A stretch of 64,000 bases of DNA from Engraulis encrasicolus. Lineage: Eukaryota > Chordata > Actinopteri > Clupeiformes > Engraulidae. Below are positions 1 to 9,889 of this stretch, piece after piece (positions within the stretch are counted from its first letter, which is position 1; the number at the start of each line of letters is the position of its first letter). The stretch lies in assembly GCF_034702125.1 (NCBI RefSeq), contig NW_026945742.1, forward strand, positions 201,897 to 265,896, written 5' to 3'. The notes beneath the pieces were generated by a model, which saw only the letters and a list, made by a program, of their open reading frames with translations, was not told the DNA's origin and did not search any database. The translations under genes were made by a program, and so were the position numbers.

Positions 1-47
1 CAGTGATCACAACATCCACCATGGCAGTGTAAGTAATACACTGTGTT

Positions 48-50
<3 letters not shown>

Positions 51-117
<67 letters not shown>

Positions 118-239
118 ACAACATCCACCAAGGCAGAGTAAGTCTATTCTCCTCTACAACTACTCTCTCCCTCTGTGTGGGTGTGTGTGTGTCTGTGTGA
201 TATTTCCCTATAAAGCCCCTTCCCTGACTTCACACTCCT

Positions 240-275
<36 letters not shown>

Positions 276-365
276 CGTGTGCGTCTGTGTGTGTGTGTGC
301 GCGCGCGTGCGCACGCGTGTGTGCGCGTGTGCGCACGTGTGTGTGCGCGCGTGCGAGTGTGTGTG
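51..365. repeat. (TG)n microsatellite tracts 5' of an LRR exon
   Basis: Near-pure TG dinucleotides run from 51 to 116. Shorter tracts lie at 181-199 and 241-365, the last grading into alternating TG/CG. The short non-TG stretch at 200-245 resembles pieces seen again near 890 and 2093, so it is probably an eroded fragment of the same LRR exon family. The long Cys-Val frames that appear here are only translations of TG. Confidence 0.95.
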
Positions 366-373
366 TTTTCCAG

Positions 374-544
374 GCTGACTAACTGTAAGCTGACAGAGAA
401 GAGTTGTTCCCATCTGGTCTCTGTCCTGTCCTCACACTCCTCATGTCTCACGCTGGAGCTGAATTACAATAATCTGCGTGACTCTGGAGTGGAACGTTTA
501 TGTTCTGGACTTCAACATCAACACTGCAGACTGGAAACACTGAG
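374..544 (+). CDS. Leucine-rich-repeat exon of an NLR-like (NLRP/NLRC3-type) gene
   Basis: This is a 171-bp open exon bordered by a TTTTCCAG acceptor (ending at 373) and a GTAAGC donor (starting at 545). It encodes one ribonuclease-inhibitor-type LRR unit with the pattern [33 protein letters not shown] and a closing CRLETL. One-exon-per-repeat units of about 171-174 bp are typical of fish NLR receptors, where the LRR array is the C-terminal ligand or regulatory region of a cytosolic sensor. The exon begins with the third base of a codon and ends after the second base, the same phase as the exon at 2792, so the two can be spliced directly. The NACHT and other 5' exons would lie to the left of the window. 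Whether the gene is functional is uncertain, because the intron to its right contains broken copies of the same exon. Confidence 0.75.
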
Positions 545-585
545 GTAAGCATAATTCTATGTAGAGAGTCTGTTTTGGGCACTGT

Positions 586-750
586 GTGTGTGTGTGTGTA
601 TGCATGTATGTGTGTGTTTCTCTCCTCTTTGTGCTTGTTTTGTTCCATCCACCACCCATCTCTCTTTTCACTCTATTCTCCTACATAACTGCTCTCTCAC
701 TCCCTCTGTCTTTCTTTCTTTGTTTGTCTCTTATTTCTTTCTTGTTTTGT

Positions 751-813
<63 letters not shown>

Positions 814-1060
814 CGTGTGTATAGGTGTGTTACCTACCTGAGAAGAGCTGTGTGTGTGTGTCTGTGGTTGTTTGCGAGCAGAAGAAGTTTCCCTATGAGG
901 CCTCTCTCCTGGCTTCACAATCCTCCTGTGTGTGTGGTGTGCTGAGGCTATTCCTTTATGAGTACAAGGGAGGCGGAGCCTCCTGTACGAAATCACGTGA
1001 AAGCGATCGGGACATTAGACTGGAGCTCCAACTTGTGATTGGGTGAACCATGAAAAAAAG
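586..1060 (+). pseudogene. Intron with TG tracts and a degenerate LRR exon
   Basis: TG tracts sit at 581-620 and 758-830. Between about 822 and 950 lies a sequence resembling the start of the LRR exons (a GTGTTACC..CTGAGAAGAGCTGTGTG block followed by TTTCCCTATGAGGCCTCTCTCCTGGC). It is interrupted by TG-rich sequence and has no usable frame. The same two blocks recur at 1990-2175 and 2424-2450. I read these as LRR exon copies destroyed by microsatellite growth. Confidence 0.45.
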
Positions 1061-1960
1061 AAATTGTGTCAGTATTTGACATGCGGATATGTTATTAATT
1101 TGACAGAGAAGTCTCGTCGTGGTATTCATTGCGGTATATTCCAGTTTTGTGTACATATTCTTGCAAATCTAGTGTTGCGAATAAAGTCTTAATAGTGGCA
1201 CGTCCTTATCCTTTTTAATCTCCCAATTCCAAAATTTGAGCTTGCCTACTTTTCGAGGGGGCTAGCTTGCAAGAAAGCTAGAGAGCTATGCAAAATGCCA
1301 AGCATTGTGGATTAAATGCTGGCGAATTCCAGCAGTCCCTATGAGGAGAAAATTAATATCATGGAGCAGAGCAGAGCACTGCCTAATATTGACTTGGTGA
1401 AAAAGTTAGGGATGAATTACCGTTTCTTTTGAGCTTTCGTGGTGTCTGATCAACTGGTTAACTGCAAAGTCTGTGAGTGATGAGTCCTTGCCTGCTGTGT
1501 TAGCAATGTCTAGTAGGCCTAAATAATTAAAGATTTGGCGCCCCCTAGTGGTAAGCTGTGCAGCCAGTAATGAAGAAAGACAACCCAGACAAACTCATTC
1601 ACATCATTATGTGGCGGAGGTAGGCCTAATGATAATAAAGCATATATATATTTTAAATAAAATTTCCCTATGAATACAAGGGTGGTAATGATTAATTGAA
1701 TTATATAATGTGATAGTAGCACCAGCTCTCTGTTAGAATCCCCACCACAGGTCAGTTCCCGTGTTTATTCCAGAACAGACTGCTGCAAGATTTCTCACAA
1801 AGAGCTACACTCAAATAGGCCTAATTTAGAACAATATTTGTAGTAAAAAAAACGCCAGCTTTCCAACAAATTTGTTTCAACAAGAGTCCTTTAGTGTGGG
1901 GTCATTGATCTGGACCAATTGAAGATGTGTGTCAAAATTGCGCCCCCCCCACACCACTAG
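1061..1960. other. Unassigned AT-rich intron sequence
   Basis: No exon, RNA gene or recognisable mobile element was found. The stretch has short A/T runs and a TAGGCCTA octamer at several places, which is common throughout the window. Confidence 0.5.
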
Positions 1961-1969
1961 TGGTGTGTG

Positions 1970-2180
1970 TGCACGTGTGTATAGGTGTGTTACCTGCCAG
2001 AGAACAGCTGTGTGTGTGTGTGTGTCTGTGTGTGTGTGCGCGCATGCGTATAAGTGTGTGTGTGTGTCTGTGGTTGTTTGCGAGCAGAAGAAGTTTCCCT
2101 ATAAGGCCTCTCTCCTGGCTGCATAGGTGTTACCTGCCAGAGAGCTCTCTCTATACGGCCTCTGTCCTGACCTCACACTC
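1970..2180 (+). pseudogene. Two degenerate LRR exon copies
   Basis: Two eroded copies of the LRR exon start stand close together, near 1988-2122 and 2127-2180. Each has the 'GTGTTACCTGCCAGAGA' block followed by a 'CCTCTCTCCTGGC' or 'CCTCTGTCCTGACCTCACACTC' block, which matches the ASVLSS-type segment of the intact exons. TG repeats separate the blocks and no continuous frame exists. A third fragment follows at 2395-2450. Confidence 0.45.
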
Positions 2181-2183
2181 CCC

Positions 2184-2390
<207 letters not shown>

Positions 2391-2565
2391 TTTCAGGCTG
2401 TATACATATTGGACTCACTGTAAGTGTTACCCTCCAGAGAAGAGTTGTGTGTGTGTGTCTTTCTCTCCTTTCTGTGCTTGTTTTGTTCCATCCATCCATC
2501 ATCCCTCTCTCCATCCCTCCATTTCTTTGCATATTCTGTTTCTTTCTTTCTATTCCTTCATACTT

Positions 2566-2570
<5 letters not shown>

Positions 2571-2630
<60 letters not shown>

Positions 2631-2656
2631 AGTATGTGTCTTTCCTGACCTCACAC

Positions 2657-2744
<88 letters not shown>

Positions 2745-2752
2745 AAGATAGT

Positions 2753-2784
<32 letters not shown>
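2571..2784. repeat. (TG)n microsatellites next to an LRR exon
   Basis: Three TG tracts (2571-2628, 2661-2737, 2758-2784) are split by short unique pieces. The last runs straight into the polypyrimidine tract and acceptor of the exon at 2792, so length changes here could affect splicing. Confidence 0.95.
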
Positions 2785-2788
<4 letters not shown>

Positions 2789-2791
2789 CAG

Positions 2792-2965
2792 GCTGATTGG
2801 CTGTAAGCTGACAGGAAAGAGTTGTTCTCTTCTGGCCTCTGTCCTGTCCTCTCCCTCCTCACGTCTCAAAGAGCTGTACCTGTGGAATAATGACCTGAGT
2901 GCCTCAGATGTTGAGCAGCTCTCTGCTCTGAAGGAAGACCCCAACTCTAGACTGGAGAAACTAAT
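2792..2965 (+). CDS. Second intact LRR exon of the NLR-like gene
   Basis: This is a 174-bp exon with a TTTTCCAG acceptor (ending at 2791) and a GTGAGT donor (starting at 2966). It encodes an LRR unit (CKLTGKSC, LLASVLSSPSSRLKELYLWN, NDLSASDVEQLSALKED, SRLEKL) of the same family as 374-544. The LKELYLWNNDL core is the classic LxxLxLxxN strand-loop. The phase is identical to the previous exon, so the array can be extended by exon duplication without frameshift. The EQLSAL..SRLEKL ending is typical of the last repeat in fish NLR proteins. The neighbouring intron is dominated by TG repeats. I am confident in the family, less so in whether the locus is expressed. Confidence 0.8.
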
Positions 2966-3042
2966 GTGAGTAAAACATCTTTGTGTGTGTGTGTTCTGAT
3001 AGTGGTACATGACATGATCTCATTTTCTTCTCCATCCTGCAG

Positions 3043-3052
3043 GTGGGACTAG
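3043..3052 (+). CDS. Terminal coding exon and stop of the NLR-like gene
   Basis: A CTGCAG acceptor ends at 3042. Joining the two leftover bases of the previous exon to G3043 gives Met-Trp-Asp followed by a TAG stop at 3050-3052, with further stops downstream. The phase agreement supports this as the end of the reading frame. The sequence after it, including a CA tract at 3095-3118, would be 3' UTR. I saw no clear AATAAA close by. No B30.2 (SPRY) exon, frequent at the end of fish NLR genes, follows. Confidence 0.5.
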
Positions 3053-3443
3053 TCTAACAGCTGAGTAGCAGTGAGCAGCCCTGAGATAACACCAGCACAC
3101 ACACACACACACACACACCTTCACTCCACAACACTAGTGTCAGTACTGTGTACATGTTCAACAGCCCTAAAGACCTTTGTTTAAACATTTGTTGAGGATG
3201 CCGTTCTAAATCTTTTTTTGTTTTCATTTTTGTGTCGTCACAGCATATTACATATCACAGTTTTTGTAGTCTATTGTCTCATCAAAGCCCATTATAAGAC
3301 ACTTATAAGACTATTGAACTGCAAAAATGGTAGAAATTTGTAGTTTCTATTCATCTGAAACCCATTATAAGGCATGAGTATCGAACTATGAATTAGGATT
3401 TGTTGCTATATAGAATGCTAACATTCAAAATAATGTTTTGACA

Positions 3444-3772
3444 TTTTTGAAAGTGAAGGTGAAAGCCCATTGGGAAACTCCAACTCCCATTGTCATTGTG
3501 ACACAGCACTCCACAGCACACAAGTGAACACTGCACACTGCACACAACGAAATTGCATTCATGCCTCACCCGTGCAAGGGGGCAGCCCTCAGTGGCGCCC
3601 CATGGGGAGCAGTGCGGTGGGACGGTACCATGCTCAGGTACCTCAGTCATGGAGGAGGATGGGGGAGAGCACTGGTTGATTACTCCCCCCACCAACCTGG
3701 CGGGTCGGGAGTCTAACCTGCAACCTCTGTGATGCAAGTCTGACGCCCTAACCGCTCACCCATGACTGCCCA
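3444..3772 (-). mobile_element. tRNA-derived SINE, full-length-looking
   Basis: On the - strand the element starts near 3772 with a tRNA-like head. It has an A box TGGGTGAGCGG (3762-3752) and a B box GGTTAGACTCC (3718-3708), followed by a body ending near 3444. Two more copies occur on the + strand, at 43566-43905 (head damaged) and 31375-31545 (5' truncated). This shows a dispersed RNA-polymerase-III-type SINE family. Confidence 0.75.
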
Positions 3773-3778
3773 CAGAGT

Positions 3779-3816
3779 CTCACACACACACACACCCACA
3801 CCCACACCCACACCCA

Positions 3817-3859
<43 letters not shown>
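3779..3859. repeat. (CA)n / (CACACC)n microsatellite
   Basis: CA dinucleotides are interrupted by a block of CACACC hexamers (3792-3824). The tract directly abuts the 5' end of the SINE. Confidence 0.95.
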
Positions 3860-3863
<4 letters not shown>

Positions 3864-4299
3864 GAGTCACAGCATATTATGTGATTGGGCCACTGAAACA
3901 TGTTAAGGCTTGTTTGAAAGGTGAGACTTTAACCTCTTAGTGGGTGGAAACCGTTTGTCTCTAGGTGCCTCCGTTGCCGACCTAGCCTAAAGTCTAAGGT
4001 CCTGTAGAGGCCATTTTTGTAGTTCAATAGCCGTGTCTTCTAATGGGCTTCAATAGGATAAAAGACTACACACTAGGCTACCGTTTGTATAGTGCAAGAC
4101 TGGGCAACAGAAGACATACAGAGAATATATTACAAGAGGTATTGGTGTGCATTTTCAATAGTGTCCTATTGTGTCAATTCTGACATAGTGATAGTAGCAT
4201 TGTGAAATATCAATAAATAATAAAGTGAATTATTTGCAATGTGCAATATTTACATTGTCTAACTATGACATTCTAAAAAGTGGTACTGTAGTAGCACAG

Positions 4300-5155
4300 C
4301 CCGTATAGAACAGCCTTGCCACTCGCTAATAAGCCCCATTGTACCAGTTGTTTGTATTAGTTCTATGTTTTTTTGGCTGCAGTTCCAATGAGTTCTCCAC
4401 TAGTCGCGCATCGGAGACCAGAATGAATGGGACCCAATGGAGCTAGATGCTAAAAATCTTAATTTTCACTCAGTGTAACGGAGGCTAACTAGCACAGAGT
4501 TGGCGTGGAACGTTGGTAAACCTCCCTCCGATAGCCTCATACAGTCTCGTGCCGTTGGGCCGAGAGACTAGTCTCTTGGCCCAGCGGTATCGTACTGTGT
4601 CTTCCATTGCCGAACCGTTGTAGTTGACGAGGTCGCACGTTCGATCCCCGAGGGGGGTGAACAGGTGCAAGATGACCTCCGTCACATCAGGTCTCCTCAA
4701 CAAAGCTCAGATTTGAATGTCGTTCTGGAGACTTCAATAAGAGTTTTACTCAAAAGTTTAATTAAAAAAGCACATTTGTCTGTTTGATTTTTTGCAGGAG
4801 TTTTTGTTGCTCACTACTCGCTAGCATTTTTCTAAGGATGTGACGTCATAGACAATTAAAATAACTTTTTAAGCATATGCGTGGCTCAAAAAATCTAAAA
4901 ACTCAGCCGTGGGTATTTTCTATATATAGTTTTTCGAAAGCAACATCCGAATTACACAAAAAAAAATCATAAAAAAGGCACCATGAGGGGTTTTGCTCCA
5001 TAGGACTCTTTTCATTCTGGTCTCCGGGCCGCCACGTGGATAAGGGTGGAACTGCAACTACAGCTCTAAATCTGCCATAGAACTAATACAAACCTGCATT
5101 GTTTCGAAAACCGAAAGTACACCGTGAAACCAACAAGTGGCGTATCTGGACTTAT
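4300..5155. mobile_element. Non-autonomous DNA element with about 120-bp inverted ends
   Basis: The left end (roughly 4310-4450) is matched by the reverse complement of the right end (roughly 5000-5150). Matching blocks in order are GCCACTYG, TTTGTATTAGTTCTATG, GCAGTTCCA and GGAGACCAGAATGAA. No transposase is present. A shorter piece of the same end (AATGAATGGGGTCCCATGGA) occurs at 6927-6946. The superfamily is not determined. Confidence 0.5.
4490..4700 (+). mobile_element. tRNA-like SINE-type insert with a 26-bp palindrome
   Basis: Inside the MITE, an A-box-like TGGCCCAGCGG (4577-4587) is followed about 50 bases later by a B-box-like CGTTCGATCCC (4638-4648). A 26-base hairpin sequence spans 4557-4582 (12 of 13 pairs, centred on ACTAGT). 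The spacing and overall folding do not fit a functional tRNA. A tRNA-derived repeat is the best reading, with limited certainty. Confidence 0.35.
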
Positions 5156-5436
5156 AGAATCTGTGGTAGTAGTATTATATATATTGGTGCATAGATAAAT
5201 AGTAGTAAATAACACTTGTATCAGAGCTAAAAGTGTGTTGTGTCACTTGTGTATATTATTTTCCTGGTAACTAGTTTTTTCCCAGTGCAGTCATTCAAGT
5301 GTACAGGCATGATGTAACAAACTTAGATATCGAGGCTTTTGTGAAACATGCACTGTTTCAATATCTGGGTCAAAGCATTTGTTAAAGCAAGAGCTTTAAT
5401 GTTCATAAAACCAACTAACAAAACCACCACATGTCT

Positions 5437-6396
5437 ACAGCGTCTTGTGGTGCCCCGCTCCAGACTAAAGAGTAGAGGGGACCGGGCCTTTGCAGACTAA
5501 AGAGTAGAGGGGACCGGGCCTTTGCAGTTCAGACTAAAGAGTAGAGGGGACCGGGCCTTTGCAGTTCAGACTAAAGAGTAGAGGGGACCGGGCCTTTGCA
5601 GTTCAGACTAAAGAGTAGAGGGGACCGGGCCTTTGCAGACTAAAGAGTAGAGGGGACCGGGCCTTTGCAGACTAAAGAGTAGAGGGGACCGGGCCTTTGC
5701 AGACTAAAGAGTAGAGGGGACCGGGCCTTTGCAGACTAAAGAGTAGAGGGGACCGGGCCTTTGCAGACTAAAGAGTAGAGGGGACCGGGCCTTTGCAGAC
5801 TAAAGAGTAGAGGGGACCGGGCCTTTGCAGACTAAAGAGTAGAGGGGACCGGGCCTTTGCAGACTAAAGAGTAGAGGGGACCGGGCTCCAGACTAAAGAG
5901 TAGAGGGGACCGGGCCTTTGCAGTTGTTGGCCCTAAACTGTGGAATGAGCTCCCTCTTCATATCCACCTGGCTCCCTCCTTGCTGTTTTTAAAAGAGATC
6001 TAAAAAAAACCCTTTTTTATGCCCAGGCTTTTACTTCTCCTTGATCCTACTTCCTGTATTTTAACCTCATCTGGGCCTTATTGATTTATTTATTCATTTA
6101 TTCTTTTAACCCACCTCTTTTACCCTTGTCATGTATTCACATTCCTGTGTGATCTGTTATTTCATGAGTTTATTTGATTTTTATTGATATTGAGTTCAGT
6201 GTATTATTCCAGCTGCACAATATCCACTAATGCTTGTGATTTTGTTTTTGTGTGTTTTATCTGTGTCTCCATGTCTTTTGTCTGTGTTGTTTCAAGTCTT
6301 TTTACTTGGGCCTTCCTGTTAGCACTTTGGTCAGCTGCTTTTGTTGTGTTAAAAGTGCATTACAAATAAACTTTGACTTGACTTGACTTGACTTGA
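5437..6396 (+). mobile_element. L2/CR1-like LINE 3' fragment
   Basis: The sequence flanking a minisatellite reads in frame as the C-terminal tail of a LINE ORF2 protein. It starts LQRLVVPRSRLKS near 5437, and continues after the array as AVVGPKLWNELPLHIHLAPS (from about 5920), then a stop. The GPxLWNxLP motif is diagnostic of L2/CR1/Rex-type LINE tails. The 3' end has the usual ..AAAAGTGCATTACAAATAAA motif and a (TTGAC)n tail at 6373-6396. The element is 5' truncated, as is typical for LINE copies. Confidence 0.75.
5461..5920 (+). repeat. Minisatellite: 14 copies of a 32/37-bp unit
   Basis: Units start at 5461, 5493, 5525, 5562, 5599, 5636, 5668, 5700, 5732, 5764, 5796, 5828, 5860 and 5889. 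Eleven or so are 32 bp. Three (5525, 5562, 5599) are 37 bp, with an added GTTCA-type insertion. Copies are nearly identical, so the expansion is recent. The unit is a piece of the LINE ORF2 coding region (the SRLKSRGDRAF segment). It is not a multiple of three, so the array is not coding. Confidence 0.97.
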
Positions 6397-6399
6397 GTG

Positions 6400-8190
6400 T
6401 ATTGAACTCGCTGACTTGCAGGGTCATTGGTCGTGATGAAAATGTCCAGATGATTAAAAAAAAATGCTATCTTGAGTGCCTCAGCATCTGTCTTCCTGGA
6501 GCAAGTTTGAGAGCCCCTACACTGATAAGCACCAAGGAAAAAAGGTGAAGACCCAGAAGCACTCCAATTATCTGATTGTGTTTAAAAATAAAAATGATGT
6601 TGGGTCAAATGTGTTTTATTTGCGTAGCAAAGAAGTAATATTACAATAAACATCAAATACATTCAATATTTTGAGCTATTGAATCATAAAATGCTGCATG
6701 ACGGTTAGATTTCCTGTCCCCTTCAACGCTCGTCGGCGGACTGCCTCCGAGGTCACGCGCCCATGAACTGGTTGGTCAACAACTCACTCACCTGTGTATA
6801 TGCAGAGAGTGTTTATGGGTAGTACGAGAGAGGAATCTCGTGACTTTTTCCGGGTGGTACTGTCCACTAAGTGGCGCCATCCAGACAGCGCAGAGGAGCG
6901 CCAAGGAGCGCAGAGGCTGTTGAAATGAATGGGGTCCCATGGAGCTCAACCACGATGCTGCCATTGCTTTGGGAGAGAATTGGTATCATCGTTTCAATTT
7001 ATTTTTCCAAAAAGCAGGATAGATTATTCTTTCAAACAGCACTTAGTTTGAATGTTTAAACTCGCTGGATCTTTGTAAAATACGACTTTATTGTCAATAT
7101 GACGTCACGAGTGGCTTCACACACTGCGTTTGGATTGGTCGGCCGGCTGCATTGCTGTGATCACGACGGCCGTAAAGCAATTTTGTTAGCAAGATGCTAG
7201 CGGAGCCTGACTCATAAATGCCAAAGCTGTAGGAAATCAGAAGGACATAACTCACAGGTTATTGTACATTTCATTGAAATCCACATTGGTTTCTCAGAAC
7301 TTACAGTAATATTGTCAAGTTTCAGCCGACAGCGAGCACAATGTCAAGTTATTAGCGCCAGCCTTATGAGCTCTGCTGTCTCGACAGCGCTCCCTAGGTG
7401 AACTGCAGGCACGGGTTGGAGGGCGAGATTCAACACTGTATGTAAACCCACTGTGGTATATGGGTCTTGTCTCACACCTCTACACAAGTTTGCGCAGATC
7501 CCCACTTCAGCTCCTCCTCATTGCCTGCCCCCCCACTCCTCACACGTGGTGTGTTAGTAGAGCAAACTGGTGCGAGCTCATCGTCTCGTTCATATTTGTG
7601 GCCGACTTTAGATGCGCTGTATTTAATAACACCCACATCGTGACAAGTTCCCGCTCACGTGCCTTTTGCAACATCGACGCTCGCAACAAAGTCGTACGGG
7701 GCTATTGCCTACGCGTTTCAGCCCTTATGGCCTTCTTCAGGGCGTATCAAGAGCAGGTCACATGCCATTTTTTTTTTTTAAACAATCAGGTTGGTCACAT
7801 GACACAAGTCACATGATTAGCAGGTCACATGATTAGCAGATCACATGTGAGAATACAACAACAAGGAACTTGGGGCCCCAAAAGTAAAAAAATTGCAACC
7901 TTGAGTGCCTCAGCATCTGTCTTCCTGGATCATTTTTATTTTGTATTGATCATGTAATCTTGTACTCATGACACTGTGGGGCATTTCAACATTAATGGTG
8001 TGTGCTGATGCTTTTGTCCAAAGCAACTTTTTTATCAAAAGCAAAGGTTCAACCCCTTGGCTCAAAGGGTTCAAGGGGGCGTTGGAGGGCTTATGATGAG
8101 GTCAAGGTCTTACTGTTTGGTGCTTGTCTGCCTTGCTTGTTAGTCTTTGTCTAGTGTCTATCTGCTTGCACCCATGTCTGATATGTGTAT
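6400..8190. other. No gene recognised; contains a 30-bp direct duplication
   Basis: The only clear structure is a 30-base exact repeat at 6471-6500 and 7900-7929, preceded in both places by an A-run. Short tandem copies of CACATGATTAGCAG sit at 7811-7845. A GC-richer stretch (6720-6960) with a MITE-end fragment shows no credible exon. Confidence 0.5.
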
Positions 8191-8194
8191 GACC

Positions 8195-8300
8195 TGTGCA
8201 TGTCCTTGCATGTACTCTGTTTGTTTGTCTTAATGCTGTCTTGGCCAGGACTCCCTGGGAGAAGAGGTTTCATGCCTCAATGGGACCTTCCTGGATAAAA
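8195..8300 (+). mobile_element. LINE 3' tail fragment
   Basis: The stretch ending '..GGTTTCATGCCTCAATGGGA' plus CTTCCTGGATAAAA matches the common fish LINE 3' end ('AATCTCAATGGGACTTCCTGG' followed by TAAATAAA). Only about 100 bp are recognisable. The assignment rests on family knowledge. Confidence 0.5.
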
Positions 8301-8964
8301 TTTTAAAAACCATATAGTCGACATGTGTGTAATTAATATTACACCATAGAGATGTAAAGGAAGAGAGAGAGAGGAACAGATTTAAGCACATTATTTTAAC
8401 ACAAATTAACTGCAACGCCACACTCAAATCAACTCCCATAGAGTATAATATGTACACTGGTGAATGTGAAATTCATTATGTGTTACCTGTACACTCTACT
8501 CTGAAAGAACTCTGAATCAGAGTTAATTTGTACTCTTTTGGTGTCAAGTAATGCCTGTGCAGGAGTACATTTGAACGCTGTTAGGAGTTAGACATTAACT
8601 CTATTGGGGTCTTAAAAATTGGACTCTAGGAGAGAGGGGCCCAGAATTGAGTCCTCATTACATTACATGTACAGTATGCATGCATCACAGTAAAGAGTTT
8701 TGAAAAAGCAGAAACTGCATCAAGAGGACCAGTGGTGAGGACTACAGGTGGGAAGTAGAGGTGAAGGGCGCCCCTTAGTGGCCAATTGAGCAAAGTTCAT
8801 GTGTAGTGCTGATGAGGAACTAATGTTGTATGCTGGTCATTACTCGAGCTCATGAACTGGCAATCTCTGGGAGTCCATTCTCTATCCCCCATGACGCTGT
8901 TTCCCATCAAGAAAATGCTTCAAGAAACACATTATGTAGCCTACATGTACACACATGCGCACGT

Positions 8965-8965
<1 letters not shown>

Positions 8966-9061
<96 letters not shown>

Positions 9062-9069
9062 CACACACT
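8966..9069. repeat. (CA)n microsatellite
   Basis: About 50 CA dinucleotides with one CG variant near the end. Flanking sequence shows no gene. Confidence 0.97.
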
Positions 9070-9459
9070 TTTCCTGAATTCACTTTCATTTTCTCCCTCT
9101 GGCTGCATCTAAGGGAGAATACTTTTCTACTCTCGGACCAGAAGCCCTTTCCCATCAAGAGGACGTTAAGGAAATCACCTTCACTCTTGTCTTCTTCACT
9201 GTATGTTGTCCTGCGTTACATCCTCCAACTCTACAGAATGAAGTTTTGGGCAACTTTGAGCGTCGTAAATGGGTGGAAAGTAGAGATTTATAACGATGGC
9301 TACTTGATGCCCTGGTGAACCACAGCAACTGCCCTATGTTAGCATCGGCTAACTAGCGCTGGATTTCTCAATGCAAGGCACGAATGGAGTTAAGGTAAGC
9401 GCTCAAATACTTAGCCCTAAAAGTAAAACTTAGCCCTCAGCATCATGTTTTAACACCAT

Positions 9460-9636
9460 TGTGGTGTATTAATGATGAGACGCTTTGCACGCAAAACCAC
9501 ATTTATGTAGTACTTGGTTAAACATCATTACAATATGCCAACCTTGGCTCACGTTCAGGCGCATCTGTCTAGGCATGCGCATATCACATAGAACATGGGA
9601 ATAACTACGGAGAGCCCATAAGCTCAATATACCACA
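9460..9636 (-). repeat. 3' LTR of the Gypsy element
   Basis: 177 bp, starting TGTGGTGTATTAATG and ending AATATACCACA on the + strand. It is identical by eye to 13849-14025. Confidence 0.95.
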
Positions 9637-9651
9637 TCACCTCCCCCTTTA
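9637..9651 (-). other. Polypurine tract
   Basis: Read on the - strand it is TAAAGGGGGAGGTGA, immediately before the 3' LTR. This is the position expected for the primer of plus-strand DNA synthesis. Confidence 0.85.
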
Positions 9652-9889
9652 CTTTAAAGGTAACTTAGAAAGATTTAGACATCTCAAACATATTACATAT
9701 ATGTCCCCCATTAACTTTAAGGTTAACTTAGTGCATTACTTTACCACTTACCTTAACATAAAATACATCATTACTGCTACGCATTTAAGACTAGAATAAT
9801 CAACATTACCCTTAATGCATTATAAAGTTAACTGAATGCTCAAACTGTAACTTTAATAAACATTAGCACTCAGTATCTTATCACCACAC

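Noticed and set aside
4577..4650. A functional tRNA gene
   Set aside because: A and B boxes are too far apart and imperfect, and no cloverleaf with a 7-bp acceptor stem is evident.
5461..5920. CRISPR-like regular repeats
   Set aside because: There are no variable spacers. It is a tandem minisatellite derived from a LINE in a vertebrate genome.
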